From: Bradyrhizobium erythrophlei
Lineage (GTDB): Bacteria; Pseudomonadota; Alphaproteobacteria; Rhizobiales; Xanthobacteraceae
Direction of reading: 5' to 3'
Length of the DNA: 64,000 nucleotides
Assembly: GCA_900129675.1 (NCBI GenBank)
Contig: FSRD01000001.1
Span: forward strand, 1,911,501-1,975,500
Part shown: positions 28,748-37,637 of the stretch, piece by piece
Numbering within the stretch: position 1 is the first letter of the stretch
Layout: each line of letters opens with the position of its first letter
Notes under the pieces: generated by a model
Seen by the model: the letters and a program-made list of their open reading frames with translations, nothing else
Databases searched by the model: none
Told to the model about the DNA's origin: nothing
Translations under genes and position numbers: made by a program

Positions 28748-29431
28748 GTGTACGAAGTTCTGATATTGCTGGTTCTGGTAAATTTAGGCTTCACCAGCTA
28801 CATCTGGCGAACGGTCAGGCGTGGCCCTAAGCGGAAATTTCTAGGTAAGCTGCTAAATGGCCAGCCCATCACGCCCAATCATACACCGTCTTCGTTACGA
28901 AACGGCACCGAGCTACGAATCACCGACGAGGATCGACGGTTCTTCTCCGATTTCGAGATGTTTGCCGACGCTCTAAACCACAGGTTCGAGCCAAACGAGC
29001 CATGGCGGTTGCAAGAACGACCTGACCCTGAACTCACAGGCCGCGAGGAACCAGAGTACGGTCGTCGCTACGAGATTTTCTATAACGAATATAGCGTTGG
29101 AAACCTGCAGATTTTTGCGAGTCATCACTACGGCCCCGCTGATCCACAGGTGGGAACCGAAATCGAGTTGCAGTACGCTCGATTGCTGCCGTTTGGCGAA
29201 ATCAACAGGTTCATTTCTGCTATCGCTAACTTTACGGCATCAGGAAATGCAGAAGAAGCTCAGCGTGTAAAAAATGCGATTCATGAAACGATGCTCAATG
29301 AGCTCTGGCAGCATGAGTTCGACCCCGACCTAGATAGCCGGAATAGCGGCGGATCAATCGAGCTTCGGTTTGATGGATCAGCGGCGGCGTTTTTGAGGAC
29401 TTCAACAAACCGGAAAGCCCGCTCGATCTGA
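28748..29431 (+). CDS. Membrane-anchored hypothetical protein (227 aa)
   Basis: GTG start with GGGGGCG six bases upstream. One N-terminal helix (YEVLILLVLVNLGFTSYIW) precedes a long acidic soluble domain (DEDRRFFSDFEMFADALNHR, EIFYNEYSVGNLQIF, EEAQRVKNAIHETMLNELW). No domain recognised. Its AT-richer codon use differs somewhat from its neighbours and fits recent acquisition. Confidence 0.6.
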   Translation: MYEVLILLVLVNLGFTSYIWRTVRRGPKRKFLGKLLNGQPITPNHTPSSLRNGTELRITDEDRRFFSDFEMFADALNHRFEPNEPWRLQERPDPELTGREEPEYGRRYEIFYNEYSVGNLQIFASHHYGPADPQVGTEIELQYARLLPFGEINRFISAIANFTASGNAEEAQRVKNAIHETMLNELWQHEFDPDLDSRNSGGSIELRFDGSAAAFLRTSTNRKARSI

Positions 29432-30078
29432 CAGGACATCCAAGCCAACTCCGCTCCAAAACCGACATCGTCGCTCTCGGCCTTGGAATCTAAAAGCTCG
29501 GTGATCAGAAACAGGTCACGGAACGTCCGAACCTGGCAGGAACTCGGGTCCGGTTGTGGCCTTGGCTGTGTGAGAACGCGACGGCGCGCAAATTGCGGAG
29601 AAAAGCATTCCTTCTGACGCCGCTTCTGAGGCTACGGAGAGCATACTGAGCTCCAGTGCCGCGTGATCTGAGAAGTAGATTCTCCAGCGTTCGCAAGATT
29701 TCACGTTTTCACACAGCCAAGGCCTTGAGCAGACATTCGTGAGCCCGTTTCGGGCGCCCGTTACCAGGCGTTCCAGGGAACCGGCGCTCGTGACCCATTC
29801 CGGGCGTGTAGCGCCTGATACCACTTCAGCCCGATCTCGCGCTTGCGGGATGGTGGGCTTCGCCATACCTAGGCCGGAAGGGAGCAATCCCGAGGGAAAG
29901 GGATTGGACGCGGGGCCAACAGCGCGGTTGCTCGCCTCCGCCGAAGCTGGCCGACACGGGGTGGAGCGGTCTGGGAATCTGGCGAGCGACGCGAAGCAGG
30001 GGGGCCCTGAGATCGATGCCAGGCTCGTCTGCCGACGCGGGTCGGCGGCTCGTGGCGAGATCATGAGGAGGTCAGGCC
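29432..30078. other. Gene-less stretch holding a MITE-like element
   Basis: No gene recognised over about 650 bases. The inverted-repeat unit at 29558-29724 lies in its first half. Confidence 0.5.
29558..29724. repeat. Inverted-repeat unit (MITE-like)
   Basis: The outer 21 bases on each side (29558-29578, GGCCTTGGCTGTGTGA..., and 29704-29724, ...TCACACAGCCAAGGCC) are inverted copies with one mismatch. The 125-base interior is non-coding. The size and structure suit a miniature inverted-repeat element. No clear target duplication is seen. Confidence 0.6.
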
Positions 30079-30435
30079 ATGGAAATCGAACGCACTACAT
30101 TCGGCACCATCACGATTAACGGAAAGACCTATGAACACGACGTGATCATTCGTCTGTCCGGCGAAGTGGCAAGGCGGAAGAAAAAGCTGTCGAAGAAGTA
30201 CTACGGCACCTCGCATGTCCTCTCGAAGGACGAAGCGAAGTTCGTCTTTGAGAATGGATGCGAGCAGCTAATTCTTGGCTCGGGCCAGATGGGCAATGTG
30301 CAACTATCGCCGGAAGCTGAGGCGTATTTTGCGAAAAAGGGCTGCACGGTCCTGTTGCAGCCGACCCCCGAGGCGATTCGTACGTTCAACAACTCGCACG
30401 CGAAGAAGATCGGCCTTTTTCACGTTACCTGCTGA
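30079..30435 (+). CDS. Mth938-like domain protein
   Basis: A 118-residue single-domain protein of the Mth938/DUF498 (NDUFAF3-like) fold: ITINGKTYEHDVIIRLSGEV, then CEQLILGSGQMGNVQLSPEA and FAKKGCTVLLQPTPEAIRTF. GAGGAGG lies seven bases before the ATG. Relatives of this fold assist respiratory complex assembly in mitochondria; the role in bacteria is unclear. Confidence 0.85.
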   Translation: MEIERTTFGTITINGKTYEHDVIIRLSGEVARRKKKLSKKYYGTSHVLSKDEAKFVFENGCEQLILGSGQMGNVQLSPEAEAYFAKKGCTVLLQPTPEAIRTFNNSHAKKIGLFHVTC

Positions 30436-30693
30436 ATCGGGCTGGCCGCGACTGCGCTGCGGTGGATGAGCAAAAGCCCGAAAGCGCATTGAGAACATCG
30501 ATTGGTCGCACGCTCGTGCGTGTTGACCGGCGGCGGACACCACCATCGTCAAGGTCCGCAAGAGGTCCTGCCGCGCTGAGCCGAATGTCCGCACTGACGT
30601 GAGCAGAGCGGATCTGCCGAGAGTCGCCTTTGAGTCAATCTGCGACCAAGCGGCATGTCCGCGACTGGTCCGCTTACCGATCAATAGCGAACA

Positions 30694-30801
30694 TTACATT
30701 CGACGCGGCGCGACTTTTTTCTTCTCCTCGGCAGACGCGCTTGTCGCTGCGACCATGGGAACGCTAAGAAATGCTGCAATTCGAACGGTGAGCGGAATCA
30801 T
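30694..30801 (-). CDS. Possible small secreted peptide (35 aa)
   Basis: MIPLTVRIAAFLSVPMVAAT then SASAEEKKKVAPRRM: a signal-peptide-like stretch with an ASA cleavage site and a short basic mature part. No close ribosome binding site was found. Tentative. Confidence 0.4.
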   Translation of the reverse strand: MIPLTVRIAAFLSVPMVAATSASAEEKKKVAPRRM

Positions 30802-30934
30802 GATCGTAGCTCCCCGCTCGCCCGCCAGCCTCAGCGTGCGAGCACAGAATCGTTCGCCTTCGCATCTTTGATGGTCATTGCGACTTTGCGATTGCGGTGT
30901 GACGGGTGCCACCGGAGCTTGCGCTTAAGCGGTT

Positions 30935-31150
30935 TCAGTATTTCTCTTCTTCGACCGTCAGTGGTTTCCAGTGCGTCGGGGGCTCTGGACTGATTACGCG
31001 GTTTTCGATGCCTGGGATGCGCGTGTTGGCAGACCAGGACTGACTGCCCTTGTGCCAAAATCCTTCCACATCGGTCGACCAGCGGTCATTGTGCAGCAGA
31101 ACGAACACCCCGTCTCTAGGTGCGGTACTGATGTCCCGCCATTCGCTCAT
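30935..31150 (-). CDS. DUF551-like small protein
   Basis: 71 residues: MSEWRDISTAPRDGVFVLLH, then VEGFWHKGSQSWSANT and PPTHWKPLTVEE. The I-S-T-A-P-R-D-G opening and T-H-W-x-P-L ending are typical of DUF551-type proteins found in phage and accessory regions. Function unknown. Confidence 0.75.
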   Translation of the reverse strand: MSEWRDISTAPRDGVFVLLHNDRWSTDVEGFWHKGSQSWSANTRIPGIENRVISPEPPTHWKPLTVEEEKY

Positions 31151-31297
31151 TGTGCGGGTCCTTCGCTTGATTCCGTTTAGTTAATGCCTCAAAGCACGGC
31201 TTCAAGTCTACCGAGCTCCTGAACTGTGAGCACTGCCGGCGGCGCAGTCGAATGCCCCACCTCATAAGGTTTGCGACAAGGACAGGACGTTGTTCCT

Positions 31298-32506
31298 TCA
31301 CTCCGCCGCACCGATCACGCAGCCCTCGAGCGGCAAGGCGACCCGGCGCCAGACATCTGTAAGCGCCTCGGCCAGTTGATCGATCAAAACATCATCATGA
31401 TAGGGCGTCGCGGTAATGCGCAGCCGCTCGGTTCCCCTCGGCGCCGTCGGATAATTGATTGGTTGGAGATAGATGCCATGCTCGGAGAGCAACAAGTCGC
31501 TCGCGCGCTTGCATTTCTCCGGGTCGCCGACCATGACCGGCACAATATGGGTCTCGCTCAGGATGATCGGCAGACCCGCCGCGGTCAGTGCGGACTTCAC
31601 GCGCGCGGCACATTCTTGTTGGCGGCTTCGCTCCGATTGCGAGCTCTTCAGGTGGCGAATAGCGACCGTTGCCGCCGCGCAAATTGCTGGCGGCAGCGCC
31701 GTGGTAAAGATGAAGCCGGGAGCATCGACAAGGTTCGCGCTTCCGGCAACGTAACCGCCCAGGCAGCCGAATGCCTTCGCGAGCGTCCCCTCAATCACGT
31801 TGATGCGCTGCATCACGCCCTCACGCGCCGCGATGCCGGCTCCAGCAGCGCCGTACATGCCGACCGCATGGACTTCGTCTAGATACGTCATCGCATCGTA
31901 TCGTTCGGCCAGGGCGGAAATCCGACGGATCGGCGCAACATCACCGTCGATGTAATACAGGCTCTCGAAGACGATCAGCTTCGGGCGGTCCGAACCGGCG
32001 TGCTCAAGTAGCTCCTCGAGATGCCCTGTGTCGTTGTGCCGCCAAATCTTCTTTTCAGCGCCCGAGTGGCGAATTCCCTCGATCATGGAGTTATGATTAA
32101 GCGCGTCCGACAGGATAAGGCAGTTCGGGATCAGCTTGGCGATGGTTGCCATGCCGGTTTGGTTCGACACGTAACCCGATGTGAAGACGAGCGCCGCCTC
32201 CTTGCCATGAAGGTCGGCGAGCTCGCGCTCAAGCTCCACGAGAGGATGATTCGTGCCGGAAATATTGCGCGTCCCACCGGCGCCCGTCCCCATCCTTGTC
32301 GCGATCTCGACCATTGCGCCAATCACTTTCGGATGCTGGCTCATGCCGAGGTAATCGTTGGAGCACCAGATCACGACCTCACGCGGGCCTTGCGGTGAAT
32401 GCCAGATCGCGCGGGGAAATCGGCCTGCGATTCGCTCAAGGTCGGCGAACACGCGATAGCGCCGCTCGTGCCACAGGCCCGATCGCGTCTGCGTAAAACT
32501 CGTCAT
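31298..32506 (-). CDS. hemA: 5-aminolevulinate synthase paralog, probably impaired
   Basis: PLP enzyme condensing glycine and succinyl-CoA in heme synthesis. Core motifs: [36 protein letters not shown] and the PLP Lys244 in GTLAKAFG. Two oddities. GGAGG stands seven bases before a different ATG at 32513, whose frame starts [11 protein letters not shown] (the expected N terminus) but stops after 25 codons. The continuing frame must start at 32506 with an unrelated [10 protein letters not shown]. Also, the conserved DAVRSYAPGF segment reads DAPGF, a five-residue deletion after residue 261. It probably represents a decaying second hemA beside SCO1, serving the oxidase cluster originally. Confidence 0.85.
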   Translation of the reverse strand: MTSFTQTRSGLWHERRYRVFADLERIAGRFPRAIWHSPQGPREVVIWCSNDYLGMSQHPKVIGAMVEIATRMGTGAGGTRNISGTNHPLVELERELADLHGKEAALVFTSGYVSNQTGMATIAKLIPNCLILSDALNHNSMIEGIRHSGAEKKIWRHNDTGHLEELLEHAGSDRPKLIVFESLYYIDGDVAPIRRISALAERYDAMTYLDEVHAVGMYGAAGAGIAAREGVMQRINVIEGTLAKAFGCLGGYVAGSANLVDAPGFIFTTALPPAICAAATVAIRHLKSSQSERSRQQECAARVKSALTAAGLPIILSETHIVPVMVGDPEKCKRASDLLLSEHGIYLQPINYPTAPRGTERLRITATPYHDDVLIDQLAEALTDVWRRVALPLEGCVIGAAE

Positions 32507-32585
32507 AGTTCATGAGCCGGCCTCCGGAAGCCGCGCGGTATCCAATAGTCCCCGCAGCGACCATTTATTACAACTCGCTATCTCG

Positions 32586-33239
32586 TCATCTGGCCCGTAA
32601 CACCCGATGGCTTCCTCCTTCGCGAGGTTGCGCCATGAGTTCGCGCAATGCGTCGGCGATGTGATCGCTTGGCGTGTCGGCGTCAAAGGCGCGCACGAAT
32701 TTGCCGTCAGGGTCCATGACGTAAAGGTAGGGACTGTGGTCCATGACGTAGTCTTCCGCGCCAGGTCCAGTCTTATGGGCTGCCCAGTAGGCGCCGTATT
32801 CCTTGGCGACCGCGGCGATCTGCTCCGGACTTCCAGTGAGGCCGACGATCCGCGGATCGAACGACTGGGTGTATTGTTCCAGCACTTCGCGCGTGTCGCG
32901 CTGCGGGTCGACCGTGATGAAGAGCGGTTGCATCTTGGCGGCGTCGGCACCGAGCTTCTCGAGTGCAGTGGCGATTTCGTTCAGCGTCATCGGGCAGGTA
33001 TTGGGGCAGAAAGTGTACCCGAAATAAACCAGCAGCCATTTGCCGCGATAGGTCTGATCGGTCACTGCCGTGCCGTCCGTCGCCGTGAGCGTGAATGGGC
33101 CGCCGATTGTTACGGACGACGTGGCTGCCCACGACGGCTGGCTCATAATCAGGGCCATGGCGAAGACGAAATTGGAGAGGGTCTGCAGACCAAGAACCGA
33201 TTGGCGAATGAGTCCATGCCGGTGATTCATATAGGCCAT
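32586..33239 (-). CDS. SCO1/SenC copper chaperone
   Basis: A 217-residue thioredoxin-fold protein delivering copper to the binuclear centre or CuA of heme-copper oxidases. Signal/anchor at residues 15-40; copper ligands Cys78 and Cys82 in YFGYTFCPNTCP and His168 in VMDHSPYLY. Periplasmic. It lies upstream of hemA on the same strand and divergent from the oxidase gene cluster, which it probably serves. Confidence 0.88.
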   Translation of the reverse strand: MAYMNHRHGLIRQSVLGLQTLSNFVFAMALIMSQPSWAATSSVTIGGPFTLTATDGTAVTDQTYRGKWLLVYFGYTFCPNTCPMTLNEIATALEKLGADAAKMQPLFITVDPQRDTREVLEQYTQSFDPRIVGLTGSPEQIAAVAKEYGAYWAAHKTGPGAEDYVMDHSPYLYVMDPDGKFVRAFDADTPSDHIADALRELMAQPREGGSHRVLRAR

Positions 33240-33583
33240 TTAGTACACCTCCGGAATGCCACCAAAACGCTTTGAGATCGCAAGCCTGCTGCCGGCGGCC
33301 GTGCCAAGCTCGGCATCACGGTCTGGCATTGTCTCAGCCCACTCTCGCCATCCCTGGCCAGTCCGACGTTCCATTATCCGGCACCCTGCGCCACGGCCTG
33401 AAGCCCGGAACTTGCCCATCTGCGGTGTGCAAGGCGAACTGGCGGCGTGTCCACCGCCGAGAGCGGCCCGCCCTGCGACCTTCGTCCGCGGGCCGACCAG
33501 CCAATTTTCGATTTCCCTTATCCCCAGTTTGTGGTTAGATTTCTGTTGGGTTCCCCTGCGGAAGTTCGCAAGAGGGAATAGCC

Positions 33584-34300
33584 ATGAAACTCACATTGAC
33601 TGCTGAGTTCTCCGCGATCGTCCTCGCATGGACGATCGCCGTACCTGCGCGCGCCTACGAAGCGGGCCCGGTCACGGGCGGCGGAACGATCGACGGCAAG
33701 GTCGTCTTTAACGACGCGGTGCAGACGCGGAAGATCATCCCGAACAAGGATGTCGAGGTGTGCGGCAGCATCCGCGAGGAGCCGCTGATCGAGGTTGGGC
33801 CCGACAAGGGCGTCCAGAACGCGGTCGTGTACCTGGTCGACGTGGCCAAGGGAAAAGCATGGCCGGCAGCTGGTAAGACGCCCGAACTCGACAATCGCAA
33901 ATGCCGTTTCGAGCCTGAGGTTCAGGTGATCCGCGCGGGTCCCCTGGACGTCGTCAACGACGACCCGATACTGCACAACACCCACGGCTATTACGGGAAG
34001 CGCACCGCCTTCAACATGGCATTGCCGAACCAGGGGCAGCGGATTCCCACGGAACTGACGCGAACCGGGACCGTGCGCATCGACTGCGACGCTCACGGCT
34101 GGATGGAAGGGTGGATCTACGTGGTGGACAACCCCTACTACGCCATTACCGGCGCAGACGGCAAGTTTACTATTACTGATGTCCCGCCCGGCAACTATAG
34201 CCTGGTGGCGATCCACTCATTTACCGGGCCCCTTCAGCAGTCGGTAACTGTCGCGGCGGGCAAGCCCACGAATCTGACCATCGAATTGAAGAAGCAATAG
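33584..34300 (+). CDS. Periplasmic cupredoxin-like protein
   Basis: A 238-residue exported protein (signal about 1-24, cleavage near ARA). The central part has features of a type-1 copper site: His131/His134 in PILHNTHGYY and Cys168-x2-His171-x2-Met174 in IDCDAHGWM. A C-terminal carboxypeptidase-regulatory-like beta domain (ITGADGKFTITDVPPGNYSL) follows. A GAGGGAATAG sequence precedes the ATG. It opens the oxidase cluster and is a candidate electron donor or copper carrier. Copper binding is inferred. Confidence 0.75.
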   Translation: MKLTLTAEFSAIVLAWTIAVPARAYEAGPVTGGGTIDGKVVFNDAVQTRKIIPNKDVEVCGSIREEPLIEVGPDKGVQNAVVYLVDVAKGKAWPAAGKTPELDNRKCRFEPEVQVIRAGPLDVVNDDPILHNTHGYYGKRTAFNMALPNQGQRIPTELTRTGTVRIDCDAHGWMEGWIYVVDNPYYAITGADGKFTITDVPPGNYSLVAIHSFTGPLQQSVTVAAGKPTNLTIELKKQ

Positions 34301-34420
34301 GCGATTTGGCCAAGCCGGCAGGTCGCATTCTTATGCAACGTCCGACAAATCTGCGAGGTCCTACAAAGCGGTCCAGAGAGATCCATAAAAAGCAAGCGAT
34401 CCGTCGAGAGGAGATGCCAC

Positions 34421-35551
34421 ATGTCTGAGCTTGATCGTGAACGACGTGAGATGGTCGCGGTGCTCCAACGGCCCGGGGTTCGGCCCGACCCCTCGCTCCG
34501 GATTACTCGTCGCACCTTCGTCCACAGATCCTGTTTGACCGGCGCGGCTACAGTCGCTCAGACTTTCGCCTGGTGGCCGCTGCTCAACACCATCGACGTC
34601 GCCCACGCTGCCGAGCAGCCCTTCAAGTTTGCCTGGGTTTCCGACACCCATCTCTATCCGAGGTCTCTCAACACGCGCTTCGTCGAGAAGGTGGTGCGCG
34701 CAGCAAACGAGGTTCAGGCCATGAGCCCGCCTGCCGACTTCATGATCTTCGGCGGCGACTTGGCCCAACTCGGCAAAATCGAGGAGCTCGTGCTCGGCAA
34801 TGAGCTCCTCAAAGAGATAAAGATTCGGAAGGTCTTCATCCCGGGCGAGCACGACTGGTATTTGGACATGGGAAAGAAGTGGGGGGAGCTCTTCGGCCAG
34901 CCCAACTGGACGTTCGATCACAAGGGTGTGCGCTTTGTCGGGCTCGACACGGTCAGTCGCGGCCCGGACTACTGGACGGTGAGGAAGATGAGTCCCGAGG
35001 AGCGCATGGGCCACATGGCGACCCTCGACGGCAGCGTCGCCGGCCCGTGGGCCGGCGTGGGCCGCGACCAGCTCGACTGGCTGCAGAAGATCCTCGCCGA
35101 TTGGGATAAAGCCAGGCCGGTCGTTATCTTCAGCCATAATCCGCTCTACGAGTACTACCCGCCTTGGAACTTCTGGGTGCGTGACTGGCGCGAAGTCAAT
35201 GAGGTGCTGAAGCCTTATACCAAGGTCACCAACATCCATGGTCACGTCCATCAGGTGCTCTATAACGAGATCGGGACCATGCGCTCGATCGGCATGCTGG
35301 CGACCTCCTGGCCTTGGCCCTATGCCCCGGAGGGAGTGCCCAAGCTCACCAAGCCGATGATCCGCGCCGACCCCGGCGATTTCTACGACGGCGTCGGCCG
35401 GAGCGAGATCAGCATGAACAATGATCGGATCGAGAACGAGTACATCATGTGGGGCCGTAAGCAGGTCTTCGTTCAGTCGGCGCCGGACTCCTCGCTGAGT
35501 CAGCCCCAGATCCTGCGGCCGCGGATCGCCGACCAGATCGGGCCGTACTAG
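34421..35551 (+). CDS. Tat-exported metallophosphoesterase
   Basis: A 376-residue calcineurin-like phosphoesterase. A twin-arginine leader (ITRRTFVHRS, residues 29-38) directs export. Metal-site motifs: SDTHLY (Asp75, His77), FGGDLA (Asp113), PGEHDWY (variant of GNHD, Glu for Asn before His144), FSHNPLY and HGHVHQ. The Asn-to-Glu change in the GNHD motif is unusual. It stands between the cupredoxin-like gene and cytochrome c gene, 11 bases from the latter. Substrate unknown. Confidence 0.85.
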   Translation: MSELDRERREMVAVLQRPGVRPDPSLRITRRTFVHRSCLTGAATVAQTFAWWPLLNTIDVAHAAEQPFKFAWVSDTHLYPRSLNTRFVEKVVRAANEVQAMSPPADFMIFGGDLAQLGKIEELVLGNELLKEIKIRKVFIPGEHDWYLDMGKKWGELFGQPNWTFDHKGVRFVGLDTVSRGPDYWTVRKMSPEERMGHMATLDGSVAGPWAGVGRDQLDWLQKILADWDKARPVVIFSHNPLYEYYPPWNFWVRDWREVNEVLKPYTKVTNIHGHVHQVLYNEIGTMRSIGMLATSWPWPYAPEGVPKLTKPMIRADPGDFYDGVGRSEISMNNDRIENEYIMWGRKQVFVQSAPDSSLSQPQILRPRIADQIGPY

Positions 35552-35562
35552 GGAGGACGGCT

Positions 35563-36027
35563 ATGACAACCAGAACGACATTCCTGTTCGCTCTTTGCAT
35601 CGCTTCGCTCGTTGGCCTGCTGGCCGCGATTGGGGTTCTCGTCGGCCCTGCCAATGCGAATAAGGACCCGGTAACACCCCAACAGTTGCAAGCTTACGAG
35701 GAAGCCTTCATGGAGCAGGTCAAAAAGGGCGACCTCTTGTTCCATGGCGATGCCGCGACCGCGAAACAGATGAACGCGATACTCTCCAACACGGGAATGG
35801 CCTGCGCGATGTGCCATCCCTTTGCCTCCGACACGCATCCGCAGGCGTTCCCAAAGTATCAGGTGAGCATGAACAAGTTCGCGACGCTTCGCGACATGAT
35901 CAACTGGTGTATCGAGAAACCCAACCAGGGCGAGAAGATCGATTCTGATTCAGACGCGATGAAGGCCCTGGAAGCGTACATCTACTGGTCGAACACCGGC
36001 TCGGTGTTGGTCCCGGGCAAGTATTAG
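35563..36027 (+). CDS. SoxA-like monoheme cytochrome c
   Basis: A 154-residue exported cytochrome c. Signal/anchor helix 7-30; heme site C81-A-M-C84-H85. The C-terminal half (FATLRDMINWCIEKPNQGEK, AMKALEAYIYWSN) resembles SoxA-type cytochromes, with an extra Cys in INWCIE. GGGAGG precedes the start. It is placed directly before ccoN, so it may pass electrons to this oxidase. Confidence 0.8.
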   Translation: MTTRTTFLFALCIASLVGLLAAIGVLVGPANANKDPVTPQQLQAYEEAFMEQVKKGDLLFHGDAATAKQMNAILSNTGMACAMCHPFASDTHPQAFPKYQVSMNKFATLRDMINWCIEKPNQGEKIDSDSDAMKALEAYIYWSNTGSVLVPGKY

Positions 36028-36185
36028 TTCTGTTCCTGTGCGACACGGAGCGGCAGGTCCCAGTATCAGCTTTCGCCGAGGGGGCGGCTCGAGGCCCGCC
36101 CGTGCGATGATCCTCGATGGAGTAGAGGTCCCATCGATTTCAGCAGTGCTGCTGGAGGCCGCGTCGACGGCGGAAAGGGCGTGCC

Positions 36186-37637
36186 ATGGCAGACATGGCA
36201 GAAACGTTGCATGGCAGGTTTACCGGCATCGACCTGGATGAGCTGGTCGATCGGCGGGTCGTGCTGACGTGGCTTTATTGGGGGATGTTCTGGCTCATAG
36301 TCACCCCCTCGGTCGGCGTAGCGCTGTCCGGCCTCTTCAATTATCCCGATTACCTCGGCACTAATAATCTAGGGCTGACGTTCGGCCGCCTCCGACCGGT
36401 CCACGTCAACGGCGTCATCTTCGGTGCCTTTTCGACCCTGTTCATCGGCGAATGCTATTATCTGGTGCCGCGCTTGTGCGGGGTCCGGGTGGTCCGCGGA
36501 GAATGGGGCGTAGCGCTGGCGTGGGTGTGGAGCCTCGCCCTCTTGGCCGGGCTCATCTCGCTGCCTTTCGGCTACAATCACGGGCTCGAAGCCGGCGAGC
36601 TCCCGCTGTTTGCCGAAATTCCTCTCTTTATCGTAATAGCGGCGGCAACAGCACAATTCATTGCGACCATCGCGCAGCGCCTCGAGCCAGCGCTCTACGT
36701 TGCGCTCTGGTACCTTATCGCCGCCTTCATATGGACGACGATGAACCTCGTTCTGGGCAGCGTGATCCTGCCTTACACGATTTCAGGCATCAACAGCGCG
36801 GCCTTTCACGGTCTCTACATCCACTACATCGTCGGCCTGTGGATCACGCCGGCCGGTTACGTGCTCATCTACTATTTCCTCCCGGTCAGCGTGCGCAATC
36901 CGCTCTACGCACATAAGCTCTCGCTGGTCGGCTTCTGGTCCCTTGCCCTGTTCTACCCCTTCGTCGGCATCCATCATTATCTCTATAGCCCAATTGCCGA
37001 CTGGTCCCAGACGCTTGCGATCGTCACCTCCATGTTGCTCATCATTCCAGTGTGGACCGTGCTGGTGAACTTCTTCGGCACCGTGATGGGCCGGTGGGAC
37101 CGCTTCGGAAGCAATCTTCCGGCGAAGTTTCTGATCATGGGCTCGATCATGTACCTGCTGGGCTGTTTCCAAGGCTCGGTCGAGGCGCTGCGCTCCATCC
37201 AGCAGCCGACCCATTTCTCGGACTTCGTCATCTCGCATTCGCACCTCACCGTGTTCGGGACATTCGTCGTCTGGGCGATGGGTGGTCTGATTTATGTTTG
37301 GCCGCGGCTATGGGGACGCGAGTTGTGGTCGTTCACGCTCGGTAACTGGTCATTCTGGCTGATAACAGTCGGCATTTCCACCATGGGCCTGGTGCTGACG
37401 GCCGCCGGTCTCCAGCAAGGCTTCGAGTGGATGAATGGTACCGAGTGGGTCGACACTGTGGTGCGGATGAAGGGTTATTGGCTGGTGCGGACTCTCTCGG
37501 GCGTCAGCATGGACACCGGGATGTCCCTGCTTGTCATCAATTTGATGATGACCGCGCTCGCACGGCCGGGTGAAGCGAGGGAACCGCTTCCGAGACCCGG
37601 GGTGGCCCCGGTTCCTGCCGGAGGGCCGGGCGAATGA
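36186..37637 (+). CDS. ccoN: cbb3-type cytochrome oxidase subunit I
   Basis: A 483-residue catalytic subunit with about 12 membrane helices. Heme and copper ligands are visible: His73 (RPVHVNG, low-spin heme), His213 (GLYIHYIVG), His263-His264 (GIHHYLY, CuB) and His351/His353 (SHSHLTVFG). Tyr225 follows in the helix of His213 as in cbb3 oxidases. It reduces oxygen at the cytoplasmic membrane, usually with high affinity. It overlaps the next gene by four bases (ATGA). The sequence resembles the less common cbb3 branch with fused partner subunits. Confidence 0.93.
   Translation: MADMAETLHGRFTGIDLDELVDRRVVLTWLYWGMFWLIVTPSVGVALSGLFNYPDYLGTNNLGLTFGRLRPVHVNGVIFGAFSTLFIGECYYLVPRLCGVRVVRGEWGVALAWVWSLALLAGLISLPFGYNHGLEAGELPLFAEIPLFIVIAAATAQFIATIAQRLEPALYVALWYLIAAFIWTTMNLVLGSVILPYTISGINSAAFHGLYIHYIVGLWITPAGYVLIYYFLPVSVRNPLYAHKLSLVGFWSLALFYPFVGIHHYLYSPIADWSQTLAIVTSMLLIIPVWTVLVNFFGTVMGRWDRFGSNLPAKFLIMGSIMYLLGCFQGSVEALRSIQQPTHFSDFVISHSHLTVFGTFVVWAMGGLIYVWPRLWGRELWSFTLGNWSFWLITVGISTMGLVLTAAGLQQGFEWMNGTEWVDTVVRMKGYWLVRTLSGVSMDTGMSLLVINLMMTALARPGEAREPLPRPGVAPVPAGGPGE

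Noticed and set aside
33240..33583. Search for FNR/FixK boxes (TTGAT-N4-ATCAA) between SCO1 and the oxidase cluster
   Set aside because: No acceptable match was found by eye, so no oxygen-responsive site is claimed.
34361..35251. Minus-strand frame of 296 codons
   Set aside because: Antisense of the metallophosphoesterase, whose motifs and signal peptide are clear.
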